Shown piece after piece: positions 41,119 through 50,496 of a stretch of DNA of 52,869 nt. The notes under the pieces were generated by a model. It ran no database searches and had not been told where the DNA came from. It saw nothing but the letters and a program-made list of their open reading frames with translations. The translations under genes and the position numbers were made by a program. How positions within the stretch are numbered: position 1 is the first letter of the stretch; every line of letters starts with the position of its first letter. Source of the stretch: Ruminococcaceae bacterium UBA5406 (GTDB lineage Bacteria > Bacillota > Clostridia > Oscillospirales > Acutalibacteraceae); the NCBI GenBank assembly GCA_002407675.1, contig DHNW01000007.1:5788-58656 (forward strand), given 5' to 3'.

Positions 41119-42117
41119 TTATTCAATGCAAAATTCCCCCCGGGGCACGGATTCATCCGGGATGATTTCAGCCGGGAACCCCATGGCGGAAAGTGCCTTT
41201 ATATTGCATTTTTTCTGCCCTGCCGCCTGCGAAACACATCGGGGATGGACACGGATGGCAACGGCCCGGCCGGGGGCATGGCCCGACTGGAGTTCGGAAA
41301 CGATCCGAAAAAGCAGGCGGCGGCTTTCGCAGAGTTCGCGGAACGCCGGATGCCACGGCCCGGCCAGACGGTCGCGCTCCAGCTCCGGCGAAGCATGCAG
41401 GCCGACGCGGATCACGGAAATGCCGCGGCTTTCAAAAAAGTCCAGCAAAGCAGCGCAGAGGTTTACCGCCTCATCCAGCGTCTGGGGGCGGTACTCGCCC
41501 CGGAGGTACCGTTCCCCCAGCTCAGTGCCGCGGATCACAATTGTGGGATAGATGCGGATGCAGTCCGGGCGGAGATCCGCCAGTTTTTCCGCCGTACGGC
41601 GGGCGCCAGCATCGGTATCGCCGTCAAGGCCGGTCATCATCTGAAGACCCAGCGAAAAGCCGCCGGAGCGGATCAGCCCGGAGGCGCGGACCACCTGCTC
41701 TGCCGTATGCCCCCGGCCGTTAAGCGCAAGGACGCGGTCATCCATGCTCTGGGCGCCGAGTTCAATTGTCGTGACGCCGTAGGAACGGAGAAGCGAAAGG
41801 ATTTCTTTGTCGATGCCGTCGGGCCGGGTGGAAATGCGGATGCCAGCAAAACGGCCGTCCTGCACATAAGAAGCCGCGGCTTCCAACAATGAAACCATAT
41901 AATGCCGCTCTATGGCGGTGAAACTCCCGCCGAAAAAGGCGATTTCTGCATCTTTTGCGCCCGTGCCGAGGCTGGCAAGAGCGGTTTCTGCCGCCGCGCG
42001 CACATCCTGCGGCGAAGGCTGGCTTTGCCGGCCGGTAATGCTGCGCTGGCTGCAGAAACTGCATGCATGCGGGCAGCCATTATTCGGCACAAAAAGCGCC
42101 ACATTCGCATGTCTCAA
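41119..42117 (-). CDS. Elp3-like radical SAM protein between rnc and smc
   Basis: 332 residues. The cluster motif is C-P-H-A-C-S-F-C (15-22), then FFGGSFTAIE (the glycine-rich SAM site) and ISTRPDGID. It resembles the radical SAM part of Elp3-like proteins but lacks the acetyltransferase domain. Three further Cys near the end (C-VSQAAGQKKC and C in GEFCIE) may matter. Such a gene sits between rnc and smc in several Clostridia. The substrate, perhaps tRNA, is not known. It overlaps rnc by four bases. Confidence 0.87.
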   Translation of the reverse strand: MRHANVALFVPNNGCPHACSFCSQRSITGRQSQPSPQDVRAAAETALASLGTGAKDAEIAFFGGSFTAIERHYMVSLLEAAASYVQDGRFAGIRISTRPDGIDKEILSLLRSYGVTTIELGAQSMDDRVLALNGRGHTAEQVVRASGLIRSGGFSLGLQMMTGLDGDTDAGARRTAEKLADLRPDCIRIYPTIVIRGTELGERYLRGEYRPQTLDEAVNLCAALLDFFESRGISVIRVGLHASPELERDRLAGPWHPAFRELCESRRLLFRIVSELQSGHAPGRAVAIRVHPRCVSQAAGQKKCNIKALSAMGFPAEIIPDESVPRGEFCIE

Positions 42118-42788
42118 TAGCCCATCAGTCCCAGCGCCTCGCGCGCGGCCTGCTGTTCGGCTTCCTTTTTGCTGCGGCCGCCGCCTTTTCCGACAACGTT
42201 GTTGTCCAGCCGAACCTCAACGGTGAAATGCTTGTCGTGATCCGGGCCGCTTTCGCCGGTCAGGACATACTCCAGCCGGTCTTCGGGATTTTTCTGGACA
42301 ATTTCCTGAAGCATGGTTTTGTAATCCTTAAAGGTTTTCGGCTTAGACTCGCTGAGCAGAGGAAGGACAAACCGAAGGATAAATTTCCGCGCTTCGGAAA
42401 GGCCGCCGTCGAGGTATATGGCGGCAGTGATTGACTCAAACGCATCTGCCAAAATGGACGGTCGGGTGCGCCCGCCCGAATTCTGCTCTCCGCGGCTAAG
42501 CCGAAGACATTCGCCGACGCCTATCTGCCGGGAAAAACCGCAGCAGGCCTTTTCACAGACAAGGGCAGCCCGCTTTTTGGTCAGGTCGCCTTCCGGCAGA
42601 TCCGGATATTTCTTAAAAAGATAATCAGCCACAACCAGCCCGAGGATGGAATCCCCCAGGAACTCCAGCCGCTCATTGCTGCCGTGCGGAGTGTGGTACT
42701 CATTGGCATAGGAGGAATGAGTGAGCGCCGTCCGCAGATACTCAGGGTTTTTAAAATGGTATTGAAGTTTTTCTTCCAGCTCGTTCAT
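42114..42788 (-). CDS. rnc: Ribonuclease III
   Basis: 224 residues from ATG 42788, with GGAG eight bases upstream; a GTG at 42797 adds three residues. The catalytic signature is NERLEFLGDSILGLVVADYLF, the second acidic pair lies in ADAFESITAAIYLDGG, and a double-stranded RNA-binding domain closes the protein (YVLTGESGPDHDKHFTVEV...GGGRSKKEAEQQAAREAL). It processes rRNA precursors and some mRNAs. The usual acpP between plsX and rnc is absent. Confidence 0.96.
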   Translation of the reverse strand: MNELEEKLQYHFKNPEYLRTALTHSSYANEYHTPHGSNERLEFLGDSILGLVVADYLFKKYPDLPEGDLTKKRAALVCEKACCGFSRQIGVGECLRLSRGEQNSGGRTRPSILADAFESITAAIYLDGGLSEARKFILRFVLPLLSESKPKTFKDYKTMLQEIVQKNPEDRLEYVLTGESGPDHDKHFTVEVRLDNNVVGKGGGRSKKEAEQQAAREALGLMGY

Positions 42789-42808
42789 CGCACACACTCC
42801 AGACAGAT

Positions 42809-43822
42809 TCAGGATAATTCGCTCGTCAGCGAACGGTATTTTTCAACGGAAGCGGCAATTTCATCCGAAACATTCCCTTCCACATAGGCTTTGGTCAGCC
42901 GAAGCGCATTGTAGACGGTTTTTGCCTTTGCGCTGCCGTGCGTCTTGAATACGGGCTTGGAACAGCCCATGAGCGGCGCGCCCCCATACTCGTTGTAATC
43001 GAACTGCTTTTTGAGCGACCGGATGTCTTTGAGAACAATGGCCGCGGCCAGCTTATTGAGGGCCCGGCGGGTGAAAATATGCTTAAGCTTGCTCATCAGC
43101 ATCAAAGCTACGCCCTCGTACGTTTTCAGGATAATATTCCCCGTAAATCCGTCGGCGACAATCACGTCCCCGGCATCCGCGGGAATATCCCGTGCTTCGA
43201 TATTCCCGACAAAATTGATGTCCGATTTTTGCAGAAGCTCGAATGCTCCGCGCTGGAGATCCCCGCCTTTATGGTCCTCAGTTCCAATATTGGCAAGAGC
43301 TACGCGCGGATTCTTCACGCCCATGACCTTACTCATATAGATCGAGCCCATAATTCCGAACTGCTGGAGTATCTCCGGTTTGCAGTTGACATTTGCACCG
43401 CCGTCGATCAGCATAAAGCAGCCACAGCTTTTGGGAATGATGGGCGCAAACGCAATGCGTTTAATTCCCCGAACACGCTTGACGATAAGAGAAGCACCGA
43501 CAACCAGCGCCCCGCTGTTGCCGCCGGACACAAATGCGTCGCCTTCCCCCGCGGCCAGCCTGCGCAGGCCTTCGGCCATAGAAGACTGGGATTTGGACTT
43601 CATAATCTCGCCCGCGCTGTCGTTCATAGAAATGACGTCCGGGGCATTGGCGATTTCCATCCGCTCCATGGAGATCCCGTTTTCCGACGCGGCACGGCGG
43701 ATTTCATCCTCCCGCCCGGTCAGCAGGATATCCATATCCAGGCCCTGCACGGCCTGGGCACTCCCTTTAATGATTTCCAGAGGGGCGTTATCCCCACCGA
43801 ACGCGTCCACAATAATCTTCAT
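42809..43822 (-). CDS. plsX: Phosphate acyltransferase PlsX
   Basis: 337 residues from ATG 43822, preceded by AAGGAG; an earlier frame start lies inside trmFO without homology. It makes acyl-phosphate from acyl-ACP for phosphatidic acid synthesis. MKIIVDAFGGDNAPLEIIKGS, ISMNDSAGEIMKSK, GNSGALVVGA and DGFTGNIILKTYEG are all typical. acpP and fapR, frequent partners, are not here. Confidence 0.96.
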   Translation of the reverse strand: MKIIVDAFGGDNAPLEIIKGSAQAVQGLDMDILLTGREDEIRRAASENGISMERMEIANAPDVISMNDSAGEIMKSKSQSSMAEGLRRLAAGEGDAFVSGGNSGALVVGASLIVKRVRGIKRIAFAPIIPKSCGCFMLIDGGANVNCKPEILQQFGIMGSIYMSKVMGVKNPRVALANIGTEDHKGGDLQRGAFELLQKSDINFVGNIEARDIPADAGDVIVADGFTGNIILKTYEGVALMLMSKLKHIFTRRALNKLAAAIVLKDIRSLKKQFDYNEYGGAPLMGCSKPVFKTHGSAKAKTVYNALRLTKAYVEGNVSDEIAASVEKYRSLTSELS

Positions 43823-43844
43823 ACCAGCATCTCCTTTTTGGGAT

Positions 43845-45155
43845 CTATTCCAGCAGAGCGGCCGTTTCGCCCAGCTTTTTGAGCGCCCGCTCCGACAGGG
43901 CGGCATAGCGTGCACGCTTGTCCCGCACAGGGGACGTGAGCGGTGGCAGAATTCCAAAATTCGCGCCCATCGGCTGGAAGGGGCCCTCCCCTCCCTGGGA
44001 TACGTAGCGGCTGAGCGCTCCGGTCATGGTTTCCGGCGGGGGAATGACGGTTTGCCGCCCTTCCGCGCGGCGCGCCGCGTTGATACCCGCAAGAATGCCG
44101 GACGACGCTGATTCCATATAGCCTTCCACTCCCGTGATCTGACCCGCAAAAAACAGACGGGGATTTTCACGCAGGCTGAAATCGGACGAAAGGACGTGCG
44201 GCGAATTGAGAAACGTGTTCCGGTGCATGACGCCGTACCGGGTGAATACGGCGTTCTGAAGCCCCGGGATCATTCCAAAAACCCGCTTCTGTTCACCGAA
44301 TTTGAGGTTGGTCTGGAACCCCACCAAATTAAACAGAGTGCCGGCGGAATTTTCGCGCCGCAGCTGAAGGACAGCCCACGGGCGGTGGCCTGTCCGCGGA
44401 TCACGCAGGCCGACCGGCTTCATGGGGCCGAAACGGAGGGTGTCCTTTCCGCGTGAGGCAAGCACTTCTACCGGCATGCATCCTTCGTAAACCTTGGGAA
44501 CGCCCGCGTCGAACCCGTGCAGCGGGGCGCGTTCGGCGGTTACAATAGCTTCGTAAAACCGCTCGTATTCCTCGCGGTTCATCGGGCAGTTCAAGTAGGC
44601 GTCCGCGTCGCCGCGGCCGTAACGGGAGGCGGCAAAGATCTTTTCCATATCCAGGCTTTCCGCCGTTACAATCGGCGCGGCAGCATCGAAAAAGCTGAGA
44701 CTCCCCCCGCTAAGCTCCGCGATTTTCCCCGCAAGGGCGTCGGAAGTCAGCGGGCCGGTTGCAATCACCGCAATGCCGTCCTCCGGAATTTCCGTCACTT
44801 CCCCGCGGTGAATATGGATGCGGGGATTAGAAGCGATCTTCTCCGTGACCGCCGCTGAAAATGCATCCCGATCTACGGCCAGCGCGCCCCCTGCCGGAAC
44901 GCGGCAGCCGTCTGCACAGGGCAGAAGGACGGAACCGAGGCGGCGCATTTCCTGCTTCAGCAGACCGGCAGCGCTTTCAGCGCGTTCCGCTTTCAAGGAA
45001 TTGGAGCAGACCAGTTCGGCAAAGCCTTCCGAATGATGTGCCGGAGAAAACCGCACAGGCTTCATCTCATACAGTTCCACATCCATTCCGCGCCGTGCAG
45101 CCTGCCACGCCGCTTCACAGCCGGCAAGCCCGGCGCCCACAACCCGAATGTTCAT
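43845..45155 (-). CDS. trmFO: tRNA m5U54 methyltransferase, FAD/folate-dependent
   Basis: 436 residues. It methylates U54 in the T loop using methylenetetrahydrofolate and reduced FAD. The FAD motif is VVGAGLAGCEAAWQAARRG, the catalytic region ELVCSNSLKAE holds the family Cys (about residue 50), and GRGDADAYLNCPMNREEYERFYEAI, ALQLRRENSAGTLFNLVGFQTNLKFGEQKRVF with variants here (VLQLRREN) and YMESASSGILAGINAAR follow. It overlaps topA by four bases, as in many Gram-positives. Confidence 0.96.
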   Translation of the reverse strand: MNIRVVGAGLAGCEAAWQAARRGMDVELYEMKPVRFSPAHHSEGFAELVCSNSLKAERAESAAGLLKQEMRRLGSVLLPCADGCRVPAGGALAVDRDAFSAAVTEKIASNPRIHIHRGEVTEIPEDGIAVIATGPLTSDALAGKIAELSGGSLSFFDAAAPIVTAESLDMEKIFAASRYGRGDADAYLNCPMNREEYERFYEAIVTAERAPLHGFDAGVPKVYEGCMPVEVLASRGKDTLRFGPMKPVGLRDPRTGHRPWAVLQLRRENSAGTLFNLVGFQTNLKFGEQKRVFGMIPGLQNAVFTRYGVMHRNTFLNSPHVLSSDFSLRENPRLFFAGQITGVEGYMESASSGILAGINAARRAEGRQTVIPPPETMTGALSRYVSQGGEGPFQPMGANFGILPPLTSPVRDKRARYAALSERALKKLGETAALLE

Positions 45156-47233
45156 TCGTCCTCCGTCTTTTCATAGCCGCAGCCCGGCGTTACACAGTAA
45201 TACTTCGGATGTTTCCCCTTCTTTTTCAGGAGGGTCTTGCCGCACTGGGGGCACAGTTCTTTGGATGGTTCGTCCCATGACATAAAATCACACTTGGGAT
45301 AATTGGAACAGCCGTAAAAAATGCGGCCCTTTTTGGTATGCTTGATAATGACTTTGCCGCCGCATTTGGGGCAGATTGCTCCGGTTTCCTCCACATATTT
45401 CTTGACGTTTTTGCACTCGGGATATCCGGGGCAGGCGAGGAATTTCCCATACCGGCCCGTTTTGATGACCATGTGGCGTCCGCATTTTTCACAGATGACG
45501 TCAGTCACATCTTCTTTGAGCTGGATCTTGACGCCCTTCATGGCCTCTTTCGCTTCTTTCAGCGTTTTGTCAAAATCGCCGTAGAAATCGTGCAGTTCCT
45601 GAATCCAGTCGGTTTTCCCCTTCATGACATCGTCGAGGTCATTTTCCACCTGCGCGGTGAACTTGACATTGACGATCTTAGGGAAACGCTCTTTCATCAG
45701 TTTGGTGACGGTTTCTCCCAGCTCGGTCGGCTTGAGCGCCTTGCCGTCCCGCTCAACATACCCGCGGCCGGTGATGGTGGAAATTGTTGCGGCATAAGTG
45801 GACGGACGGCCGATCCCGTTCTCTTCCAGCGTTTTGATCAGGGAAGCCTCCGTATAGCGGGCGGGCGGCTGGGTAAAGTGCTGATCCCCTTTGATCTCTT
45901 TCAGGCGGAGCGGCAGGTCTTTTACAAGTTCGGGCAGGCTGCCGCCGGCCTTCTCCTCCTGCTCTTTGGATTCCTGATACAGCACGGTGAAGCCGTCGAA
46001 GGCAACGGTGTAGCCGGATGCCTTAAAAAGGTAATTCTTCGCCTGGATATCCGCCTGAACGGTCTTCTGCACACAGTTGGCCATCTGGCTGGCAAGAAAG
46101 CGCTCCCAGACGAGCCGGTACAGCTTATATTGATCCGACGACAGGCTGTCCTTGATCTTGTCCGGCGAAAGGCTTGGGTTTGTGGGACGGATCGCCTCGT
46201 GGCCGTCCTGGGCATTGGCACGCGATTTGTAGTGGCGGGGGGCTTCGGGAAGATATTTTTCGCCCCAGCGCCCGCGGATATACTCTGCGGCTGCTTGAAT
46301 TGCTTCTTCGGAGATCCGGAGGGAGTCGGTGCGCATATAGGTTATAAGGCCGGTCGCCCCGAGGCCTTCGATCTCGACGCCCTCATACAGTTCCTGCGCC
46401 GCACGCATGGTCCGGCGCGCCTGAAAGCCGAGTTTGCGGGACGCCTCCTGCTGCATGGTGGATGTGGAAAAAGGCGGAACGGGAGAACGGCGGCGCGTCC
46501 CTTTTTTCACATTGGACACGGTGTATTCAGCGCCCTCCAGGTCGGCGAGGATGCGGTCCGCTTCTTCCTTATTGGAAATTTTTATTTTACCGTTTTCATC
46601 GCCGTACAAAGAGGCGGAAAAGACCTTGCGGGAGCCTTTCGGGAAAAATTTGGCATCGATCGTCCAGTATTCTTCCGGAACAAAAGCATGGATCTTCTCC
46701 TCCCGGTCAACGATAATGCGTACGGCGACAGACTGCACGCGGCCCGCAGAAAGCCCGTGGCGGATTTTCTGCGAAAGGAACGGGCTGAGCTTGTAGCCGA
46801 CGAGACGGTCGAGAATGCGGCGCGCCTGCTGGGCATTGACGAGGTTGAGGTCAATGCTGCGGGGATGTTCCATTCCGGCCTGAACACCGCTTTTGGTTAT
46901 TTCATTGAACGTCACGCGGTTCTTGTCTTCCGTATTCAGCCCGAGGATATAGGCAAGATGCCAGGAAATGGCTTCGCCTTCGCGGTCGGGGTCCGTTGCA
47001 AGAAGAACCGATTCACTTTTTTCCGCTTTTTCCTTAAGTTCCTTGACCAGCTTTTCCTTACCCTTGATAATTTCATATTTCGGTTTAAAATCATGCTTCA
47101 CATCGACGCTGAGCCGTTTTTCCGGCAGATCACGGACATGACCCATCGACGCAATCACATTGTAACCGGACCCTAGATATTTTTGAATCGTTTTAGCCTT
47201 GGCCGGAGATTCCACAATAACCAGCTTTGACAT
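45152..47233 (-). CDS. topA: DNA topoisomerase I
   Basis: 693 residues. A type IA enzyme that relaxes negative supercoils. The TOPRIM domain begins LVIVESPAKAKTIQKYLGSGY and holds LLATDPDREGEAISWHL; the active-site Tyr is in GLITYMRTDSLRIS (near 300). Three C-terminal four-Cys zinc modules follow (CEKCG..CPGYPEC, CPKCG..CSNYPKC, CPQCG..CVTPGC). It lies between dprA and trmFO in the widespread dprA-topA-trmFO order. Confidence 0.97.
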   Translation of the reverse strand: MSKLVIVESPAKAKTIQKYLGSGYNVIASMGHVRDLPEKRLSVDVKHDFKPKYEIIKGKEKLVKELKEKAEKSESVLLATDPDREGEAISWHLAYILGLNTEDKNRVTFNEITKSGVQAGMEHPRSIDLNLVNAQQARRILDRLVGYKLSPFLSQKIRHGLSAGRVQSVAVRIIVDREEKIHAFVPEEYWTIDAKFFPKGSRKVFSASLYGDENGKIKISNKEEADRILADLEGAEYTVSNVKKGTRRRSPVPPFSTSTMQQEASRKLGFQARRTMRAAQELYEGVEIEGLGATGLITYMRTDSLRISEEAIQAAAEYIRGRWGEKYLPEAPRHYKSRANAQDGHEAIRPTNPSLSPDKIKDSLSSDQYKLYRLVWERFLASQMANCVQKTVQADIQAKNYLFKASGYTVAFDGFTVLYQESKEQEEKAGGSLPELVKDLPLRLKEIKGDQHFTQPPARYTEASLIKTLEENGIGRPSTYAATISTITGRGYVERDGKALKPTELGETVTKLMKERFPKIVNVKFTAQVENDLDDVMKGKTDWIQELHDFYGDFDKTLKEAKEAMKGVKIQLKEDVTDVICEKCGRHMVIKTGRYGKFLACPGYPECKNVKKYVEETGAICPKCGGKVIIKHTKKGRIFYGCSNYPKCDFMSWDEPSKELCPQCGKTLLKKKGKHPKYYCVTPGCGYEKTEDE

Positions 47234-47242
47234 AAAACCACC

Positions 47243-48442
47243 TCACATTTTAGTTTTGCGGCCGGCGCCGGCGGAACGCGGAAGGCTGTACCGCCGGCCC
47301 GAATAGGACTGCACAGCCCCGGCCAGCTCCAGTTCCGTCACCGCTGCAAGCAGCCGGGCAGGGTTCAGCCCTGTCTGCGCTCCCAGCTCCGACAAATGGC
47401 GGGGAAACGCCGTCAGGCATCCGTACAGCGCACACGCGTCGCCGGACAGTCCTTCCGGGGCCGGCCGGGCCGCGGCAGGTTCCGCCCTGTTTTCCGGCGG
47501 AATGTCTGTATCTTCTATCATAACATTTGTTTTGCCGCCGTCAAGAACAATTTTCTCCGGAAAGCGGCCGGAATACTCCTCCAAAATTTCTTCGGCGCGG
47601 CTGACTGGTTTTGCCCCGCACTTGATTAAGCTGTTTACACCCTGCGAAACAGGGCTGAAAATATCAGCAGGGACGGCAAAAACGTCCCTGCCCTGATCCA
47701 GCGCGAAGTCTGCCGTGATGAGCGATCCGCTCTTCGCCGCGGCTTCTACGACAAGCGTGCCGGAAGCAAGGCCCGAAATAATGCGGTTGCGGATAGGAAA
47801 ACTGGAAGCGGACGCCGGCGTGCCGGGCGGATACTCTGAAACCAGAACGCCTTTGGCCGCAATGACGTCCCGAAGAGAAGCGTTCGCCATCAGGTAATCC
47901 GTATCGAGCCCGCAGCCGAGGACACAGACCGTCTTTCCGTCCGCCTGAAGCGCACCCTGATGCGCCGCGGTGTCAATGCCCAGGGCACCTCCGCTGACAA
48001 CGACGGCACCGCGCCCGGCAAGTTCAAAGGCAATGCTCCGTGCAGCGGAACGCCCCGTCTGGGTCGCCTTTCTTGTCCCAACAATGGCGATCGACAAGCG
48101 GGAATCAAAATCCGGTATTTCTCCCTTATAATACAGCGCACAGGGCGGATTCGGAATCTGCCGGAGCAGGCTCGGGTACAAATCCTCTTCCGGCGTTAAG
48201 ATCTTCTGGCCGATTTTGCCGCAGTAATCCAACAGAGCCTGCGCTCGCTGAACCGGCCAGGAGCTCATGCCATGAATTTCTTTTTGAGTGAAATAACCTT
48301 CCAAAAGCCAGGCTTCCCGGCCGGCTTCATAAAAAGCCCGAAGCGACGGATAACCGGACAGAATCCGGTTTGGCTTGGAACTGCCCGGCCCGAGAGCGTG
48401 CTGGAGCCAAACCCAGTACGCACGAAGATCCACCTGCGTCAA
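47243..48442 (-). CDS. dprA: DNA-processing protein DprA
   Basis: 399 residues from a TTG at 48442 that overlaps the upstream stop as TTGA and has a GGGGGG box nine bases before it; GTG 48481 and TTG 48448 are alternatives. An N-terminal SAM-like helical region, the Rossmann core (IAIVGTRKATQTGRSAARSIAFELAGRGAVVVSGGALGIDTAAHQGAL) and a C-terminal winged helix (SELGAQTGLNPARLLAAVTELELAGAV) are seen. DprA protects incoming single strands and loads RecA. With the ComEA-like protein at 8288 it hints at DNA uptake ability. Confidence 0.93.
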   Translation of the reverse strand: MTQVDLRAYWVWLQHALGPGSSKPNRILSGYPSLRAFYEAGREAWLLEGYFTQKEIHGMSSWPVQRAQALLDYCGKIGQKILTPEEDLYPSLLRQIPNPPCALYYKGEIPDFDSRLSIAIVGTRKATQTGRSAARSIAFELAGRGAVVVSGGALGIDTAAHQGALQADGKTVCVLGCGLDTDYLMANASLRDVIAAKGVLVSEYPPGTPASASSFPIRNRIISGLASGTLVVEAAAKSGSLITADFALDQGRDVFAVPADIFSPVSQGVNSLIKCGAKPVSRAEEILEEYSGRFPEKIVLDGGKTNVMIEDTDIPPENRAEPAAARPAPEGLSGDACALYGCLTAFPRHLSELGAQTGLNPARLLAAVTELELAGAVQSYSGRRYSLPRSAGAGRKTKM

Positions 48443-49260
48443 GAGCAACCGCCCCCCGCTTTTCCCCGGACCATTTCCCACATCAGGATCGCGGCGGCGG
48501 CGGCGGCGTTCAGTGATTCCGCGCGGCCCGCCATCGGGATGGAGACGCGCGCGGAACAGGCTGCGCAGGTCTCCGGGGTAAGACCGGAGCCTTCGTTGCC
48601 GATTACGGCGACGGACGGCCCGGAATACCGGAGCGAAGTGACAGAAACGGCGGGCGGGTGCGGAACGGCAGCCAGCGTGGCAAATCCGGCCTCATTCAGG
48701 CGGCGGACAGCCGCAGATGCCTGTGCCTCCCGGAAAAGCGGAAGGCGGAACACCGAACCCATGCCGGCGCGCAGGACTTTGGGGGAAAACGCGTCGCAGC
48801 AGCTTCCGCCGAGGAAAACGCCCCCAAACCCCAGTGCCTCCGCCGTGCGGAACACCGCGCCCATGTTGGCGGGATCCTGCATATTTTCGAGGAACAGGTA
48901 ATCTTTTTCCTCCGAAGCGTCCGGAAACGGACCGGTCTCCGGCGGAATGGCACAGACACAGAAAATCCCCTGCGGCGTCTTGGTATCGGATAAAAAAGAC
49001 GCGACGGACGGCGAAATTCGAAACTCCGCTTTTGCCGCCGCGCGCACCGGTTCCAGGTAACCCGCGTATTTTTCCTCCGCGCGCTCCGTAAAAAGCAGGG
49101 CAGTTACCTCCGCCCCGCTGACTGCCGCATCAGCGCAGAGGCGAGCGCCCTCTACAACAAACCGGTGTTCTTCCCTGCGGCAGGCCGCCGAGCCGGAAAG
49201 GCAGAGGATTTTCCGGACCAGATCATTTCTGCGGCTGGTTATTTCCACAGGCATAGGCAA
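48439..49260 (-). CDS. TrmH/SpoU-family RNA 2'-O-methyltransferase
   Basis: 273 residues. A small N-terminal substrate-binding domain (RRNDLVRKILCLSGSAACRREEHRFVVEGARLC) precedes the knotted SPOUT domain with its three motifs LENMQDPANMGAVFRTAEALGF, VIGNEGSGL and IPMAGRAESLNAAAAAAI. It transfers a methyl from SAM to a ribose of rRNA or tRNA; the site is not predictable. It begins after the rplT terminator and is translationally coupled to dprA. Confidence 0.9.
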   Translation of the reverse strand: MPMPVEITSRRNDLVRKILCLSGSAACRREEHRFVVEGARLCADAAVSGAEVTALLFTERAEEKYAGYLEPVRAAAKAEFRISPSVASFLSDTKTPQGIFCVCAIPPETGPFPDASEEKDYLFLENMQDPANMGAVFRTAEALGFGGVFLGGSCCDAFSPKVLRAGMGSVFRLPLFREAQASAAVRRLNEAGFATLAAVPHPPAVSVTSLRYSGPSVAVIGNEGSGLTPETCAACSARVSIPMAGRAESLNAAAAAAILMWEMVRGKAGGGCS

Positions 49261-49285
49261 AACTCCTCAAAAAAGATTAAAAGAA

Positions 49286-49309
49286 GCGCCCGGGACTCTG
49301 GCCGGGCGC
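49286..49309 (-). terminator. Terminator of the infC-rpmI-rplT operon
   Basis: GCGCCCGG (49286-49293) and CCGGGCGC (49302-49309) form the stem, followed on the minus strand by TTCTTTTAATCTTTTTT. It lies 14 bases after the rplT stop. Confidence 0.82.
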
Positions 49310-49322
49310 ACATTCCGCTCTT

Positions 49323-49676
49323 TTAAAGCGCTGCTTTTGCTTTTTCCACCAGGCTCTTGAAGGCAGATTCGTCCGAAACGGCAATTTCGGCGAGCATCTT
49401 GCGGTTCAGCGTTACACCGGCCTTTTTCAGCCCGTTCATAAAGACTGAATAGGAAATACCGTTCATGCGGCAGGCGGCAGATATCCGCGTAATCCACAGG
49501 CGGCGGAAATCGCGCTTACGTGCCTTCCGGCCGATATAAGCGTAATTGCCGGATTTCATGACGGCCTGTTTGGCCATTTTGAAATGCCTGCTCTTGGACC
49601 CGAAATATCCTTTTGCAAGCCGTAAAGTCTTCTTCCTTCTCTTGCGCGTCATGAGCGCACCTTTTACACGTGCCAT
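49323..49676 (-). CDS. rplT: Large-subunit ribosomal protein bL20
   Basis: 117 residues, typical length. MARVKGALMTRKRRKKTLRLAKGYFGSKSRHFKMAKQAVMKSGNYAYIGRKARKRDFRRLWITRISAA matches bL20 along its length. It is needed early in 50S assembly, and in Firmicutes it also binds the leader of its own operon to cause premature termination; a fitting leader is at 50473-50671. GGAGGAAT precedes the ATG. Confidence 0.98.
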   Translation of the reverse strand: MARVKGALMTRKRRKKTLRLAKGYFGSKSRHFKMAKQAVMKSGNYAYIGRKARKRDFRRLWITRISAACRMNGISYSVFMNGLKKAGVTLNRKMLAEIAVSDESAFKSLVEKAKAAL

Positions 49677-49732
49677 TCTATAATTCCTCCAATAAATGGT
49701 TGGTTTTAAATTCAGACAGAACCGGCCCCGGA

Positions 49733-49930
49733 TTACTTATACGGGATCAGACGCTTAACCTGAGCCACATTCGTTTTATCGGCGACCGTCGTCTTACGAA
49801 GGTTTCTGGTGCGTTTTGTCGTTTTTTTATTCAAAATGTGCGACTTGTAGGCGTGCGCGCGGATCACTTTACCCGATTTAGACAGCTTAAAACGCTTTTT
49901 CGCGCCGGTATGTGTTTTGATCTTAGGCAT
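49733..49930 (-). CDS. rpmI: Large-subunit ribosomal protein bL35
   Basis: 65 residues. MPKIKTHTGAKKRFKLSKSGKVIRAHAYKSHILNKKTTKRTRNLRK is the standard bL35 sequence. It is the middle gene of the infC-rpmI-rplT operon, 56 bases before rplT and 23 after infC. Confidence 0.98.
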   Translation of the reverse strand: MPKIKTHTGAKKRFKLSKSGKVIRAHAYKSHILNKKTTKRTRNLRKTTVADKTNVAQVKRLIPYK

Positions 49931-49953
49931 AAATGCCCCTCCTTAGTGAATCG

Positions 49954-50472
49954 TTATTTAACGGGTTTGGATGCAAGGAACATAAGCATATTGCGGCCTT
50001 CCATTTTAGACGGCTTTTCCACATTGGCCAGCTCGCTGAGCGATTCCGCAAAACGCTTCATAATCTCGTGGCCCTGCTCCGGGTGGCCCATTTCACGGCC
50101 GCGGAACCGGATGGAAACCTTCACTTTGTTGCCTTCCTGCAAAAAGCGGCGCGCATGGGCCGCCTTTGTATCGAAGTCGTGCGTGTCGATATTCAGAGAC
50201 AAACGGATCTCCTTAATACCGACGATATGCTGGTTCTTTTTCGCTTCTTTCTCCCTCTTGGCCTGTTCAAACCGGTATTTCCCATAATCGATAATTTTAC
50301 AGACCGGCGGAACCGCCTTCGGGGCGATTTTAACCAGATCCAGATTCATATCCGCAGCCTTCTGCAACGCCTGAGAAGACGACATTATGCCAAGCTGACT
50401 GCCTGACGGGCTGATGACACGGACCTGCCTGTCACGGATTTGCCCATTGATCTGTAGTTCCCTGCTGCTAAT
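49954..50472 (-). CDS. infC: Translation initiation factor IF-3
   Basis: 172 residues. It binds the 30S subunit, blocks early joining and checks the start codon. The N-domain starts SSRELQINGQIRDRQVRVISPSGSQLGIMS and the C-domain includes IRLSLNIDTHDFDTKAAHARRFLQEGNKVKVSIRFRGREM. The best start is an ATT at 50472 (plus-strand AAT at 50470-50472), nine bases after GGAGG and exactly where homology begins; a GTG at 50493 lies upstream of that ribosome site. ATT starts are known for infC and allow IF-3 to control its own translation. Confidence 0.95.
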   Translation of the reverse strand: MSSRELQINGQIRDRQVRVISPSGSQLGIMSSSQALQKAADMNLDLVKIAPKAVPPVCKIIDYGKYRFEQAKREKEAKKNQHIVGIKEIRLSLNIDTHDFDTKAAHARRFLQEGNKVKVSIRFRGREMGHPEQGHEIMKRFAESLSELANVEKPSKMEGRNMLMFLASKPVK

Positions 50473-50496
50473 AGTTAAGCACCTCCAAAACACGTT

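Noticed and set aside
45338..47176. A 612-residue open frame opposite topA, and a similar long one opposite smc (38611-40743).
   Set aside because: Both lie wholly antisense to unmistakable genes and read as reversed GC-rich codons without domains.
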